The translations under genes were made by a program, and so were the position numbers. From positions 1-35,224 of the forward strand of contig JAIOPN010000019.1 in the NCBI GenBank assembly GCA_021413865.1: DNA of 35,224 bases, in the 5' to 3' direction. The notes beneath the pieces are model-generated. The model was not told where the DNA came from. It worked only from the letters and a program-made list of their open reading frames with translations, and searched no databases. This stretch comes from Planctomycetota bacterium. GTDB taxonomy: Bacteria > Planctomycetota > Phycisphaerae > Phycisphaerales > Phycisphaeraceae. Shown piece after piece: positions 1 to 7,906 of the stretch (positions are counted from its first letter, which is position 1; each line of letters starts with the position of its first letter).

Positions 1-174
1 GGCGACGCCGTGCTGTTTGAGCTGGTTGGCGCACATCACGACGCGCATACGGTCGCGTGCCTTGGAGAGGGCGGGCATGAGCAGGGCAAGAATGATGGCG
101 AGGATGGAGACGGTCATGACCGCCTCGGGATAGGTGAACCCCCCGCCGGAACGGCTACGGTGCTGGGTGGGCAT
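1..174 (-). CDS. Prepilin-like protein with N-terminal methylation motif (partial, runs off the window)
   Basis: The first 58 residues are visible; the gene continues beyond base 1. The start at 174 is fixed by an AGGAG Shine-Dalgarno 7 nt upstream. After a short basic leader comes GGFTYPEAV: a type IV prepilin/pseudopilin cleavage site with Gly at -1, Phe at +1 and the conserved Glu at +5. A hydrophobic helix (residues 18-35) follows, then a charged stretch with CANQLKQHG. That Cys-Asn-Leu-x-Gln pattern after the helix is typical of the large planctomycete pseudopilin-like families (DUF1559-like). These are expected to be cleaved by a prepilin peptidase and placed in the inner membrane or a pseudopilus. 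It lies downstream of the TMTC-like gene on the same strand, 143 nt away, so co-transcription is possible. The exact subfamily cannot be told from this fragment. Confidence 0.8.
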   Translation of the reverse strand, partial: MPTQHRSRSGGGFTYPEAVMTVSILAIILALLMPALSKARDRMRVVMCANQLKQHGVA

Positions 175-264
175 ATTTTCACTCCTGATGAGACTAACTC
201 GGTACCCAGGTTATCGACTCGTAGAGCCGACGAGGTACATTTCTGGTGGGCGGCGGGCAAGCTT

Positions 265-285
265 CCGTCTAAGATTACGAGACGG
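265..285. terminator. Small inverted repeat between the TMTC-like gene and the prepilin gene
   Basis: CCGTCT (265-270) and AGACGG (280-285) form a 6-bp stem with a 9-nt loop, 33 nt past the stop of the upstream minus-strand gene. There is no U-tract, so intrinsic termination is only a possibility. Confidence 0.25.
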
Positions 286-317
286 CGGGTGTGGAGTCAA
301 TGAAAATCGGAAAACCG

Positions 318-2300
318 TTATTCCCTCCACGGCCTGCCATCGAGGAACGCGGCGCGGTGTAGCAGGGCGTCGTTTACGAGCCCATTGGGGCTGCTTTTTC
401 GTGCGGCCTCAATGGCGTGATCAATGATCTTCACGGCCGCGTCGAATTGTCCTGTCTCGGCGGTCGCCGCGGCGAGGGCGTCGAGCGCCCAGGCGTCGGA
501 GTTCGAGGTTAGGTCGCACGCCCGGCGGGCCAGTTGTGCCGCCACGAGCCCATTCCGGATCGTTGGATCGGGGTCTGTCGACAAGACCCACGCGAGCAGT
601 TTCAAGGCGTCTACATAATCCTCGTTCGATCGGATCGCACTACGCAAGGATTCAACCGCTCCGCGGGTGTTGCCCAGACACATACGTGTTGCACCTAAGT
701 TGTACAACGCCAGACTGTAATCCGGTTTGGTTTTCACGGCCTTGATAAATTGCACCTCGGCTTCGGACATGCGGTTGAGCCTCGCCAGCACAGTTCCCTT
801 GTCGTTAAGGGCCTCCGTGTGTGTGGGGTTGAGTTCAAGGGCGCAGTCGAATTCCGCCATCGCATTGCCCAACCGTCCGATGTTCATCAGGGCCACGCCC
901 AGGCTGCGGTGCGCATTGATCATCTTGGGTTGCAGACGCACCGCGGTTTGGAAATAGGGGATGGCGTCGGCATCTCGCCCGCTCTGCATCATCAGCAGCC
1001 CCAGATTCTCCCACGCCCGGGCGTTGCCGGGGCGTTTCTCGATCGTGTCACGCCAAATCACAATCGCGCTCTGATAGTCCACGTTGCGCATGTGTGTCCG
1101 ATATGCCAGCGGTACCCCAACGGTCACGAGTACTACCGCTGCGCCGGCCCATGCTACGCGGGAATTGAGGTGTCTGACCAGGCAGGACGCGATCAAAACG
1201 GTGAGGACCACGACGACTGCCAGCGGCAGATAGAAGCGGTGCTCGACGATCGCCTCGGTGAAGAGCGGCATCACGCTCGAAGTGGGGGCGAGTACGAGGA
1301 AGAACAGGGCGCAGGGCCAACCCCATCGCGGATGCTTCCGCAGTAGCTGGGCGGTCAGAAGAACAAGGCCGAGGATCGCAAGGCCCTGTGGGACGTATTC
1401 GGGCCAGTGTTGGGGAACATCCACCCCGCCGTGTACCTCGCCGTAATCAAACACAAGCGTCGCGGGCCACACGGTAAGCCAGAGGTAATGAAGGATGGCT
1501 GGGCCCTGAATGCATAGGTAATCCCAGGTCGTCAGACCGCCAAAGCCTTGGCCGACGCCGACCTTGTGTGCCCACGCGTGGATCACGAGGACCGCCAGAA
1601 GAAGCCACGTCGCTATAAGCCCCATGTGGACTCGCCAGCGGTGCAGCACGGCCCGCCAATTCCCCGCGATGAAAATGCGGTCATACAGGATTATCGCAAT
1701 CGGTGCCGAGACCATCACCTCTTTGGTCGCCATCCCCAGCAGGCACGCGACCCACGCGGCCACATGCCACCCCCAACACCCCGCGCAGCCGCGCACGAAG
1801 CAGTAGAGCGTCAGCAGATAGAACATCGCCATCAACGACTCGGTACGACGGATCACAAATGTCACCGATGAGGTGTTCAGCGGGTGAACGACCCAGATCA
1901 ACGCCGCCGCGCCCGCCGTGCACACGGCGTGCGTGTCGGACCACCCGAAGCCAGGCAGCAGCAAGGTCCGACGTACAAGCCCCATCAAGAGCAGCGCTGA
2001 GGCCAGATGGATTGCGAAATTTACGGCATGGTACCCGGTCGTATTTAGCCCACCAAACGCGTAATTAAGTGAGAGAGTCGCGGTAACGAAGGGTCGTCCT
2101 GAGACAGACGAGTCGGGAGCATTCAGGATGTCCGACGGGCTATGCCAGATGGCGCGAACCAGCGGGTTGTTCACAATGTCGTGGATGTCGTCGAAGACGA
2201 AAGGCCCGTGGAAACTGTTGGCGTAGGCCGTGAATGCAGCCGCGGTGATTAGCAAAGCCCAGAACATGACCGACATCTGTCGTGTGTATCTGGGTTTCAT
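318..2300 (-). CDS. TMTC-like polytopic membrane protein with C-terminal TPR repeats (copy 1)
   Basis: 660 residues. The start at 2300 has GGAGG 6 nt upstream; the open frame beyond it (to 2555) runs antisense through transposase debris and is not coding. The N-terminal half (about 1-400) has roughly ten hydrophobic segments and the hallmarks of TMTC/GT-C-type proteins: an acidic loop FVFDDIHDI after the first helix, the HPLNTSSV loop and a TKEVMV segment. About residues 430-640 are TPR repeats (NARAWENLGLLMMQSGRDADAIPYFQ and following). In animals, TMTC proteins (DUF1736 plus TPR) are O-mannosyltransferases; the bacterial members are uncharacterised, so a lipid-linked-sugar glycosyltransferase role is inference. 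It is closely related in order, length and C-terminal sequence (GRPWRE) to the gene at 3107, and more distantly to that at 5397. Confidence 0.8.
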   Translation of the reverse strand: MKPRYTRQMSVMFWALLITAAAFTAYANSFHGPFVFDDIHDIVNNPLVRAIWHSPSDILNAPDSSVSGRPFVTATLSLNYAFGGLNTTGYHAVNFAIHLASALLLMGLVRRTLLLPGFGWSDTHAVCTAGAAALIWVVHPLNTSSVTFVIRRTESLMAMFYLLTLYCFVRGCAGCWGWHVAAWVACLLGMATKEVMVSAPIAIILYDRIFIAGNWRAVLHRWRVHMGLIATWLLLAVLVIHAWAHKVGVGQGFGGLTTWDYLCIQGPAILHYLWLTVWPATLVFDYGEVHGGVDVPQHWPEYVPQGLAILGLVLLTAQLLRKHPRWGWPCALFFLVLAPTSSVMPLFTEAIVEHRFYLPLAVVVVLTVLIASCLVRHLNSRVAWAGAAVVLVTVGVPLAYRTHMRNVDYQSAIVIWRDTIEKRPGNARAWENLGLLMMQSGRDADAIPYFQTAVRLQPKMINAHRSLGVALMNIGRLGNAMAEFDCALELNPTHTEALNDKGTVLARLNRMSEAEVQFIKAVKTKPDYSLALYNLGATRMCLGNTRGAVESLRSAIRSNEDYVDALKLLAWVLSTDPDPTIRNGLVAAQLARRACDLTSNSDAWALDALAAATAETGQFDAAVKIIDHAIEAARKSSPNGLVNDALLHRAAFLDGRPWRE

Positions 2301-2393
2301 TGCATCCTCCGTTGGCGGACACGGCAGTGCGCATCTACATGGTAATCCGTGTGCGACGTTGGAAGAGCCGGCGAATTCAGGTTTGAAGCGTAA

Positions 2394-2880
2394 CCCGGCG
2401 AGTTTCAGGAAGACCTCCACCACCGCGTGGTTCACGCCGTCCACGTCGAGGGGGTCAAGAAGCGCCGCGCCACCAAGGCCTTCGGGGTTAGCCGAACCTC
2501 CATCGACAAGTGGCTCGAAGACCGCCATCGCCCGCCGCACCAAGCGTGAAAACACCTTGATTCACCGGGGTGACGAGGCGGGCCTGCGGAGCGATCATCA
2601 GACCGGCACCAGGTACGGTCTCAAGGACGACCAGACCCCGGGCATTCTCGGCACCGGCACATGTTTCGACTGTAACATGCATGATCTCGGCCGTCACCAA
2701 TCAGGGCCGATTGAACTTCATGATCTTCAAGCAGCGTTTCACCGAGCCCGTGTTCCTGGGTTTCGTGGCCCGATTGATCCGCCAGCCCTCTCCGCGTGGA
2801 CGCAAGGTCTTCCTGATTGTGGAAGGCCAGCCGGCGCACAAGCACGCCGCCGCCCACGCCTGGCTGGGCGCTCGACGCGA
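2394..2880 (+). pseudogene. Broken IS630-family transposase
   Basis: Pieces in three frames read as one transposase. 2403-2549 encodes the N-terminal helix-turn-helix (VKKRRATKAFGVSRTSIDKWLED). 2570-2680 in another frame carries the first catalytic region (GDEAGLRSDHQTGTRYG). After a frameshift near 2680, a third frame gives ISAVTNQGRLNFMIFKQRF and the region of the second acidic residue, FLIVEGQPAHKH, where IS630 members usually have VDGHP or VDN. The roughly 100 residues normally found between the helix-turn-helix and the first Asp are missing, so the copy has an internal deletion as well as frameshifts. It is dead and abuts the IS3 remnant. Confidence 0.8.
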
Positions 2881-3000
2881 CACATCGAGCGCCAATACAT
2901 CGAGGCGTTCTACAACCGTAAGAGAATCCACCAAGCCCTGGGATACATGACCTCGGAGCATTCTGAACCCATCTACGTCCCCGCAACGGAAGTGGCGTAA
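2881..3000 (+). pseudogene. IS3-family transposase OrfB, C-terminal remnant
   Basis: Residues RQYIEAFYNRKRIHQALGYM are the conserved C-terminal end of the IS3 OrfB integrase (YIEFYNxxRxHxxLGY). About 39 codons remain, ending in TAA at 2998-3000. It is joined directly to IS630 debris on its left. An OrfA remnant of an IS3 element lies at 7440-7665 in the opposite orientation; whether both come from one element cannot be decided here. Confidence 0.75.
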
Positions 3001-3063
3001 ACTAACCCACGCCGGAATCTGCAATTCATGGGCCATCGCATTTTTTTTCCGGCCCGTCAAGAT

Positions 3064-3092
3064 TTGACCATACTCCCACAGCAAATTATAGC
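3064..3092 (+). promoter_or_regulatory. Candidate sigma-70-type promoter for the TMTC-like gene copy 2
   Basis: TTGACC (3064-3069), 17-nt spacer, TATAGC (3087-3092). The expected start of transcription, near 3099, is only about 8-14 nt before the candidate ATGs at 3107 and 3113. No Shine-Dalgarno is seen, so the message would have almost no leader. Confidence 0.55.
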
Positions 3093-3106
3093 TCTTTCTC
3101 ACAGTC

Positions 3107-5095
3107 ATGGTCATGCAGGATACAGACACTGGCCGCTTGGCCGTTCTAGGTTGGGCGACGATGGTTGTTCTCGTCGCTGTGGCTACATACGCGAACACCG
3201 TGAGGTGTCCGTTTGTGTTCGACGACCTGAACACGATCGTCGGCAACCCCTCGATCCGGAGTGGCTGGGGCGTGTGGGATGCCGTGGTTGGCGGCACGCC
3301 GACAACCGTTTCATCACGCCCGGTTGCCGCGGCTACGCTGGCGATGAACTACCGGCTTGGGGGGCTAAACCCATTTGGCTACCACCTCGTCAACATCGCG
3401 ATTCACGCACTGGCCGCGCTCACGCTGATGGGCATGGCGCGTCGGACGCTGCTGCTGCCCGCCGTCGCCTGGAGCGCCAGGAGCGCCCTCTGGGCCAGCG
3501 GCGCAGCGGCGTTGATCTGGACAGTACACCCTCTCAACACATCCAGCGTCACCTACACTGTCCAGCGGGTCGAGTCGCTGATGACGCTCTTTTACCTGCT
3601 GACGCTCTATTGTTTCGCGCGTGGTTGCGCAGGGGGCAGGGCGTGGCACGTGGCGGCGTGGGTCGCGTGCCTCCTGGGGATGGGCACCAAGGAAGTGATG
3701 GTCTCCGCACCCGTGGCGGTCCTGCTCTATGACCGGGTGTTTGTGGCGGGGAGCTGGCCGAGGGTCCTTAACCGTTGGCGGGTCCACGCCTCTCTGGCGG
3801 CGACGTGGTTCGCCCTGGCGGCGATCCTGTGTAGCGGGAGTAACCGGGCCGACTCCGCGGGTTTTCACTTCACGAACCTGACGTGGTGGGATTACCTGCG
3901 GATGCAGCCCGGGGCGCTGCTGACCTATTTCAAGCTCTCGTTCTGGCCTAGGCCGCTGGTGCTTGACTACGGAGCGGCCATGGGTGGCGTCGATGTGCCT
4001 TCGCACTGGAGCGGGTACGGGCCCCAAGGGTTGATCATCCTCACACTGGTTGGTGCGACGGCGTGGCTGCTCTGGCGCAGGCCGATCTGGGGCTGGGCCG
4101 GTGTGTTGTTCTTCATGGTCCTGGCCCCCACCTCAAGCTTCCTGCCCATTGTCACGGAGGTGATCGCGGAGCACCGCTTCTATCTCCCGCTGGCGATCCT
4201 CATTACCCTTGTGACAACGTCTGTCGTCGCGTGGACCCGCCGTGAGGGTGGGAGTGAAGGACGCACGCTGACCGTCGGAGCAGCGCTGGTTCTTGGCGTG
4301 CCGCTCCTGGCCCACCAGACCTATCGGCGCAACACCGATTACCAGAGCCCTCTCAAGCTCTGGCAGGACACAGTCAATCAGTGCCCGACGAACGATCGGG
4401 CCATGGTTAACCTCTCATTCGAGTTGCTGCGCGTACAACGTTATGCCGACGCCGCATCGGTCTTGGGTAAGGCGGTGGAAATCAGGCCCAAGTGGACCGA
4501 TCTGCGCTACGGCCTGGCGATGGCGCTGGTCAACAGCGGGCACGCGGGCGAGGCCATGGAACAGTTTGACATCCTGCTGAAGCAGGACCCCGGCTACGTC
4601 CCAGCATTGACCGGAAAGGGGATGACGCTCTGCCGACTCGGACGGCTCGCCGAAGCCGAACGCGCCTTCACCGCGGCCGTTGCAGCAGCACCAGAGAATG
4701 TCATGGCATTGTCCAGCCTTGGGCTGACACGCGCCAATCTCGGCGATGCCCGGGGAGCAGTGGCCCCCCTTCGCCATGCCTTGGGTCTCAGCCCAGACCA
4801 CGTCGATTCACTCAAACGACTCGCGTGGATCATGTCCACCAACCCGGACGCATCACTTAGGGATGGCCGAGGGGCAATCGTCTTGGCTGACCGCGCCTGC
4901 CGACTCACCGATGGAACGGACTCCGAAGCGCTCGACGCCCTCGCGGCCGCGTTTGCCGAAACAGGACAATTCCCCCTCGCCCTCCAAGCCATCGAGCAGG
5001 CGATCGCCGCATCGCGACATCACAACAACCTCTTGCTCGACACCATCCTCCAGCACCGCGATGCCTTCCGGGAAGGCAAGCCTTGGCGGCAATGA
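3107..5095 (+). CDS. TMTC-like polytopic membrane protein with C-terminal TPR repeats (copy 2)
   Basis: 662 residues (or 660 from the ATG at 3113). It has the same architecture as the minus-strand gene at 318-2300: an acidic loop FVFDDLNTIVGNP after the first helix, about ten membrane segments to residue 400, an HPLNTSSVTYTVQR loop and a TKEVMVSAP segment. TPR repeats follow from about 430 (NDRAMVNLSFELLRVQRYADA) to near the end. Its C-terminus (FREGKPWRQ) closely matches that of copy 1, so the two arose by duplication and now stand head-to-head with transposase debris between them. By analogy with animal TMTC O-mannosyltransferases it may move sugars from a lipid carrier to exported proteins; that is inference. 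A promoter candidate sits immediately upstream, and a short hairpin follows the stop codon. Confidence 0.8.
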   Translation: MVMQDTDTGRLAVLGWATMVVLVAVATYANTVRCPFVFDDLNTIVGNPSIRSGWGVWDAVVGGTPTTVSSRPVAAATLAMNYRLGGLNPFGYHLVNIAIHALAALTLMGMARRTLLLPAVAWSARSALWASGAAALIWTVHPLNTSSVTYTVQRVESLMTLFYLLTLYCFARGCAGGRAWHVAAWVACLLGMGTKEVMVSAPVAVLLYDRVFVAGSWPRVLNRWRVHASLAATWFALAAILCSGSNRADSAGFHFTNLTWWDYLRMQPGALLTYFKLSFWPRPLVLDYGAAMGGVDVPSHWSGYGPQGLIILTLVGATAWLLWRRPIWGWAGVLFFMVLAPTSSFLPIVTEVIAEHRFYLPLAILITLVTTSVVAWTRREGGSEGRTLTVGAALVLGVPLLAHQTYRRNTDYQSPLKLWQDTVNQCPTNDRAMVNLSFELLRVQRYADAASVLGKAVEIRPKWTDLRYGLAMALVNSGHAGEAMEQFDILLKQDPGYVPALTGKGMTLCRLGRLAEAERAFTAAVAAAPENVMALSSLGLTRANLGDARGAVAPLRHALGLSPDHVDSLKRLAWIMSTNPDASLRDGRGAIVLADRACRLTDGTDSEALDALAAAFAETGQFPLALQAIEQAIAASRHHNNLLLDTILQHRDAFREGKPWRQ

Positions 5096-5110
5096 TACGG
5101 CTTCGCCGTA
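5096..5110. terminator. Hairpin directly after the stop codon of TMTC-like copy 2
   Basis: TACGGC-TTC-GCCGTA begins at the first base after the TGA. The 6-bp stem with a tight loop lacks a U-tract and is a weak terminator or mRNA-stabilising candidate. Confidence 0.35.
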
Positions 5111-5377
5111 GATCTCGTGTGAGCTTGGTGGCTGTTCGGCTTTGCGACGGGAGAGATCGGCGAAGCTGATGTTCGATCCGGGAGTCCTCAGGTTCATCAT
5201 CCACACCCGATGGATCTTGCACGAGATTCAGGGGGTGATCCGTATGAATTAGGCCTACAAAGCAGGATATGCAAGGCCTTCAGGCCACCAACCATGCAAG
5301 CCGATCCATCGAGGCGGCCGGCCCCAAAGCCTGCTGAATCAGGACTTCGCCGGGGGTATAACCCCTCTGATCCCGTC
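5111..5377. other. Intergenic stretch between two convergent TMTC-like genes
   Basis: No convincing gene is seen. A small perfect hairpin, GGGGT-ATA-ACCCC, lies at 5353-5365. Short open frames here have no recognisable motif and no ribosome binding site. Confidence 0.5.
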
Positions 5378-5393
5378 GAAGCCTGCGGGCTTC
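5378..5393. terminator. Hairpin after the stop of TMTC-like copy 3
   Basis: GAAGCC-TGCG-GGCTTC: a 6-bp perfect stem and 4-nt loop, 3 nt past the minus-strand stop at 5397. There is no T-run on the expected side, so it may act as a bidirectional barrier between converging genes rather than a classical intrinsic terminator. Confidence 0.35.
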
Positions 5394-5396
5394 GCT

Positions 5397-7310
5397 TCAC
5401 TGCCGGGGCGCGATTTTTATCCATTTGTGCCAAGCAGTCATCGCCTCTTCATGCCTGCCGAGTTGGTCCAGGCTATTGCCTAAAGAAAGGTAGAGGTCTG
5501 CTCTCTCGGGACTGATTTCGACCGCACGCTGGTACAACTCAGCGGCCTCGTCGTACTTCTGTTCCTGCTCATACACATAGGCCAGGTTGGTCATGCTGTC
5601 GATGTAAGTCGGACGGCCGTAACTGTCTTTGGGGCCGATTTCCATCGCGTGCCTGAACGCCTGGATTGATTCGGCGGGACGCCCGGTCTCGGCGTACAAC
5701 ACGCCCAGCCAGTTATAGATGGTGAATTTATTCGGGGTGGTCGCGAGGGCGTGATAGCACGTGGCGATGGCCTCGTCGGTACGGCCGAGTGCTTTGAGGG
5801 CGAACACTTTGTTCAGGTGGGCGTCGGAGTTCACGTCGCCCATGCGGATCGCGGTCTCAGCTTCTGCGAGTGAGTCGTCGGTCCTCCCCATCAACTGGTA
5901 CACGAGCGAGAGATCGGTGTGGATATCGGTGTGGTCCAACCCTCGCTCACGCGCCCGGAACAGCGTGTGTTCGGCGAGGGCTAATTGCGTCATCGCTTCA
6001 GCCCGTTTCCCCTCGTGCAGGAGCGACAATGCGTTGTTGACATACATCATGGCCTTGTTCACATACGCCATTGTGGCGGTGGGGTTGCGGGTGATCGTGG
6101 TCTCCCAATGGGTGGCGGCATCGGCGTACGTCCGGCTTTGCAGGAAGGTGAGTACCCAGAGCAGGGCGATGACCGACACCGCGCCGGCATAACCAAGCGT
6201 CCTGATCGGCCCCTTCGCGCGGCTCAGCATCGTCGCATAAGAGCATGAGATCAGGCTGATGATCCCGAGGCTGGCCAAGTACTGGAAGTGGTCGGCGACA
6301 AACGAAAATCGGAACGGATAGACGTTGAAGAAACCCAGAACCGGGAAGAGGGTCCCGCTGAAGAACAGTAGTGCGGCCAGCGGCGCCCGCGTGCGCTTGC
6401 GCAACAGCCACAATGCTGCGATCAGCGCCAGCACGCCCGCCGGGAAGACATACTGCCACCATACCGCCGCGTCGATGTTCCAGCGTGGATAAATGAAGAC
6501 AAGGTTTTCGGGCCAGCAAACCTTGGCGAGGTAGAACCAGATCACCCGTCCGGCGATCAGGCACCGCTCCAGGAGCGTGAAGTCAAAATCTGAGCCCTTG
6601 GCGCCGATGAGGGCGTGCTCAACCCAGACGCTGAACAGGCCGGCCCCGGCGCCCAGCAGCATGAACGGCAACAGCGGCGCGACGTCTCGCCGCCACGCCA
6701 GACGCCCGCGCTGCCACCAGAAGACCACCAGCAGCGCCGGCGGCAACGTGGCGGTCACCGTCTTGGTCATCAGCGCCAGCGCGAAGAGCACGAGCGCGAC
6801 GGCGTAATCGGCCCATCGCCGCTGTTTATCGAAACGCAGGTACACCAGCGCAGCGGTGAGGTAGAACACACCCGAAAGCGTGTTCTTCAATTCCGTGATC
6901 CAGGCGACGGACTCCACGTGCACGGGGTGCAGCGCGAAGATGGCCGCGGCCAGATGCGCCCCGGGGACGCGTAGCCGGCGGAGGAGCAGCATGACCACAA
7001 ACGCGGAGGCCGCGTGCAGCGTGATGTTGACCAGATGGTAGCCGAGCGTGTCATCGCCCCAGAGCCTGTGCTCCACCCAGAACGCCGAGTAGGTCAGCGG
7101 GTAGGCCTGACGCCCGGGATATATCTCGATCCAGATTCGCCAAAGCTCGCGCAGCGAACGCGTCTCGGGCTTGACGATGTAGTTTTCGTCATCCCAGAGC
7201 ATCCCACCCCGCCAAGCGGGCAGGTAGGCCGTCAATGTGGCGACGAGCAGGACGGCGGCAAAACCGATGTCCGCGGCTCGGGTTGTCCAACTGGCTGATA
7301 AACGATTCAT
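5397..7310 (-). CDS. TMTC-like polytopic membrane protein with C-terminal TPR repeats (copy 3, divergent)
   Basis: 637 residues. It is the most canonical of the three TMTC-like proteins. It has GGMLWDDENYIV after the first helix, LGYHLVNITLHA, the loop ALHPVHVESVAWITELKNTL and about ten membrane segments to residue 390. TPR repeats fill about 405-637 (SDAHLNKVFALKALGRTDEAI, TIYNWLGVLYAETGRPAES, ADLYLSLGNSLDQLGRHEEA). A GT-C-like membrane enzyme that uses lipid-linked sugar, with TPRs for partner binding, is the family-based guess. It is less like copies 1 and 2 than they are like each other. No Shine-Dalgarno precedes the ATG at 7310, and an IS3 fragment lies only about 130 nt upstream, so its native promoter may have been replaced or lost. 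Confidence 0.8.
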   Translation of the reverse strand: MNRLSASWTTRAADIGFAAVLLVATLTAYLPAWRGGMLWDDENYIVKPETRSLRELWRIWIEIYPGRQAYPLTYSAFWVEHRLWGDDTLGYHLVNITLHAASAFVVMLLLRRLRVPGAHLAAAIFALHPVHVESVAWITELKNTLSGVFYLTAALVYLRFDKQRRWADYAVALVLFALALMTKTVTATLPPALLVVFWWQRGRLAWRRDVAPLLPFMLLGAGAGLFSVWVEHALIGAKGSDFDFTLLERCLIAGRVIWFYLAKVCWPENLVFIYPRWNIDAAVWWQYVFPAGVLALIAALWLLRKRTRAPLAALLFFSGTLFPVLGFFNVYPFRFSFVADHFQYLASLGIISLISCSYATMLSRAKGPIRTLGYAGAVSVIALLWVLTFLQSRTYADAATHWETTITRNPTATMAYVNKAMMYVNNALSLLHEGKRAEAMTQLALAEHTLFRARERGLDHTDIHTDLSLVYQLMGRTDDSLAEAETAIRMGDVNSDAHLNKVFALKALGRTDEAIATCYHALATTPNKFTIYNWLGVLYAETGRPAESIQAFRHAMEIGPKDSYGRPTYIDSMTNLAYVYEQEQKYDEAAELYQRAVEISPERADLYLSLGNSLDQLGRHEEAMTAWHKWIKIAPRQ

Positions 7311-7439
7311 CGCGATTGTTTGCGGTAGATGAGGGCCCTTGCGAACCTGCGAATCGCGAGTCCCAGTTGACTTGAACCTACAATCTTCGCCTCCGTAGCA
7401 TAACGCCTTATACCCGCACCGGCGGACGGACGGAGCTTG

Positions 7440-7665
7440 TCCTTTGTCACTTCTTCAGCCGAGCAGTTGCGCCTCAAGCTCTTAGGGCGCTTGGCTTGGT
7501 CCAGCTTCAATCCACCATACTCCTTCCGCCTGTGGTAGTACGTCTTGTCGCTGATCTCCAGCCGGCGGATCACCTCCGTCAACGCCAGTCCCTGCCGATC
7601 AGCGCGTCCGCCTCACGCGGCTTGTGAACAACCTGCTTCACCTTGAATCGCTGGTTCTTGACATG
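7440..7665 (-). pseudogene. Broken IS3-family OrfA
   Basis: The minus strand reads VKNQRFKVKQVVHKPREADALIG, then after a one-base shift QGLALTEVIRRLEISDKTYYHRRKEYGGLKLDQAKR. This is the helix-turn-helix start of IS3-type OrfA proteins (usual form: TYYRWRKEYGGLK). A second shift follows, since LEAQLLG continues in another frame. The leucine-zipper part and all of OrfB are absent here. It sits just upstream of TMTC-like copy 3. Confidence 0.75.
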
Positions 7666-7751
7666 GCCTGCTCTCCGTTTGGGCCCGGTTACGGAGGGTA
7701 ACCTTGGACCGGGTTTAGTGGGGCGGGTCAACCCCGCACGCCCCTCTAAAC

Positions 7752-7786
7752 ACAACCGCGGGCCTCTGTGAGAGGCCCGCGGTTGT
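7752..7786. terminator. Strong hairpin terminator after the first PEP-CTERM gene
   Basis: ACAACCGCGGGCCTCT (7752-7767) pairs perfectly with AGAGGCCCGCGGTTGT (7771-7786): a 16-bp GC-rich stem with a GTG loop. It lies 22 nt beyond the distal stop (7808) of the minus-strand PEP-CTERM gene. The T content after it is modest on both strands. Its place after the distal stop and not the premature one suggests the gene originally ended at 7808. Confidence 0.75.
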
Positions 7787-7807
7787 TTGATTGCATCAGA
7801 CTCGGTC

Positions 7808-7906
7808 TTAGGCCGACTTGCGGCGGCGGGCCAGAATCACCATGCTGCCCAAGCCCATGAGGCCCAAGGAGGCCGGCTCTGGAACCAGTGTGGTGAAGTT
7901 GCTGCC
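7808..7906 (-). pseudogene. PEP-CTERM sorting tail cut off by an in-frame stop
   Basis: In the same frame as the upstream gene, directly after its TAA at 7909-7907, 32 codons encode GSNFTT-LVPEPASLGLMGLG followed by a hydrophobic helix and ARRRKSA, then TAA. This is a complete PEP-CTERM signal (VPEP motif, helix, basic tail) and nearly matches the tail of the neighbour at 9415 (VPEPASLGLLGLGSMLILSRRRKTA). Without readthrough it is not translated. Confidence 0.85.

Noticed and set aside
2301-2555. N-terminal extension of TMTC-like copy 1
   Set aside because: It runs antisense through IS630 remains, and the ATG at 2300 has a perfect GGAGG ribosome site.
2881-7665. A composite transposon bounded by the two IS3 pieces carrying TMTC copies 2 and 3
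   Set aside because: One piece is an OrfB tail and the other an OrfA head, both defective. No terminal repeats or target duplications could be identified, so the claim cannot be supported.
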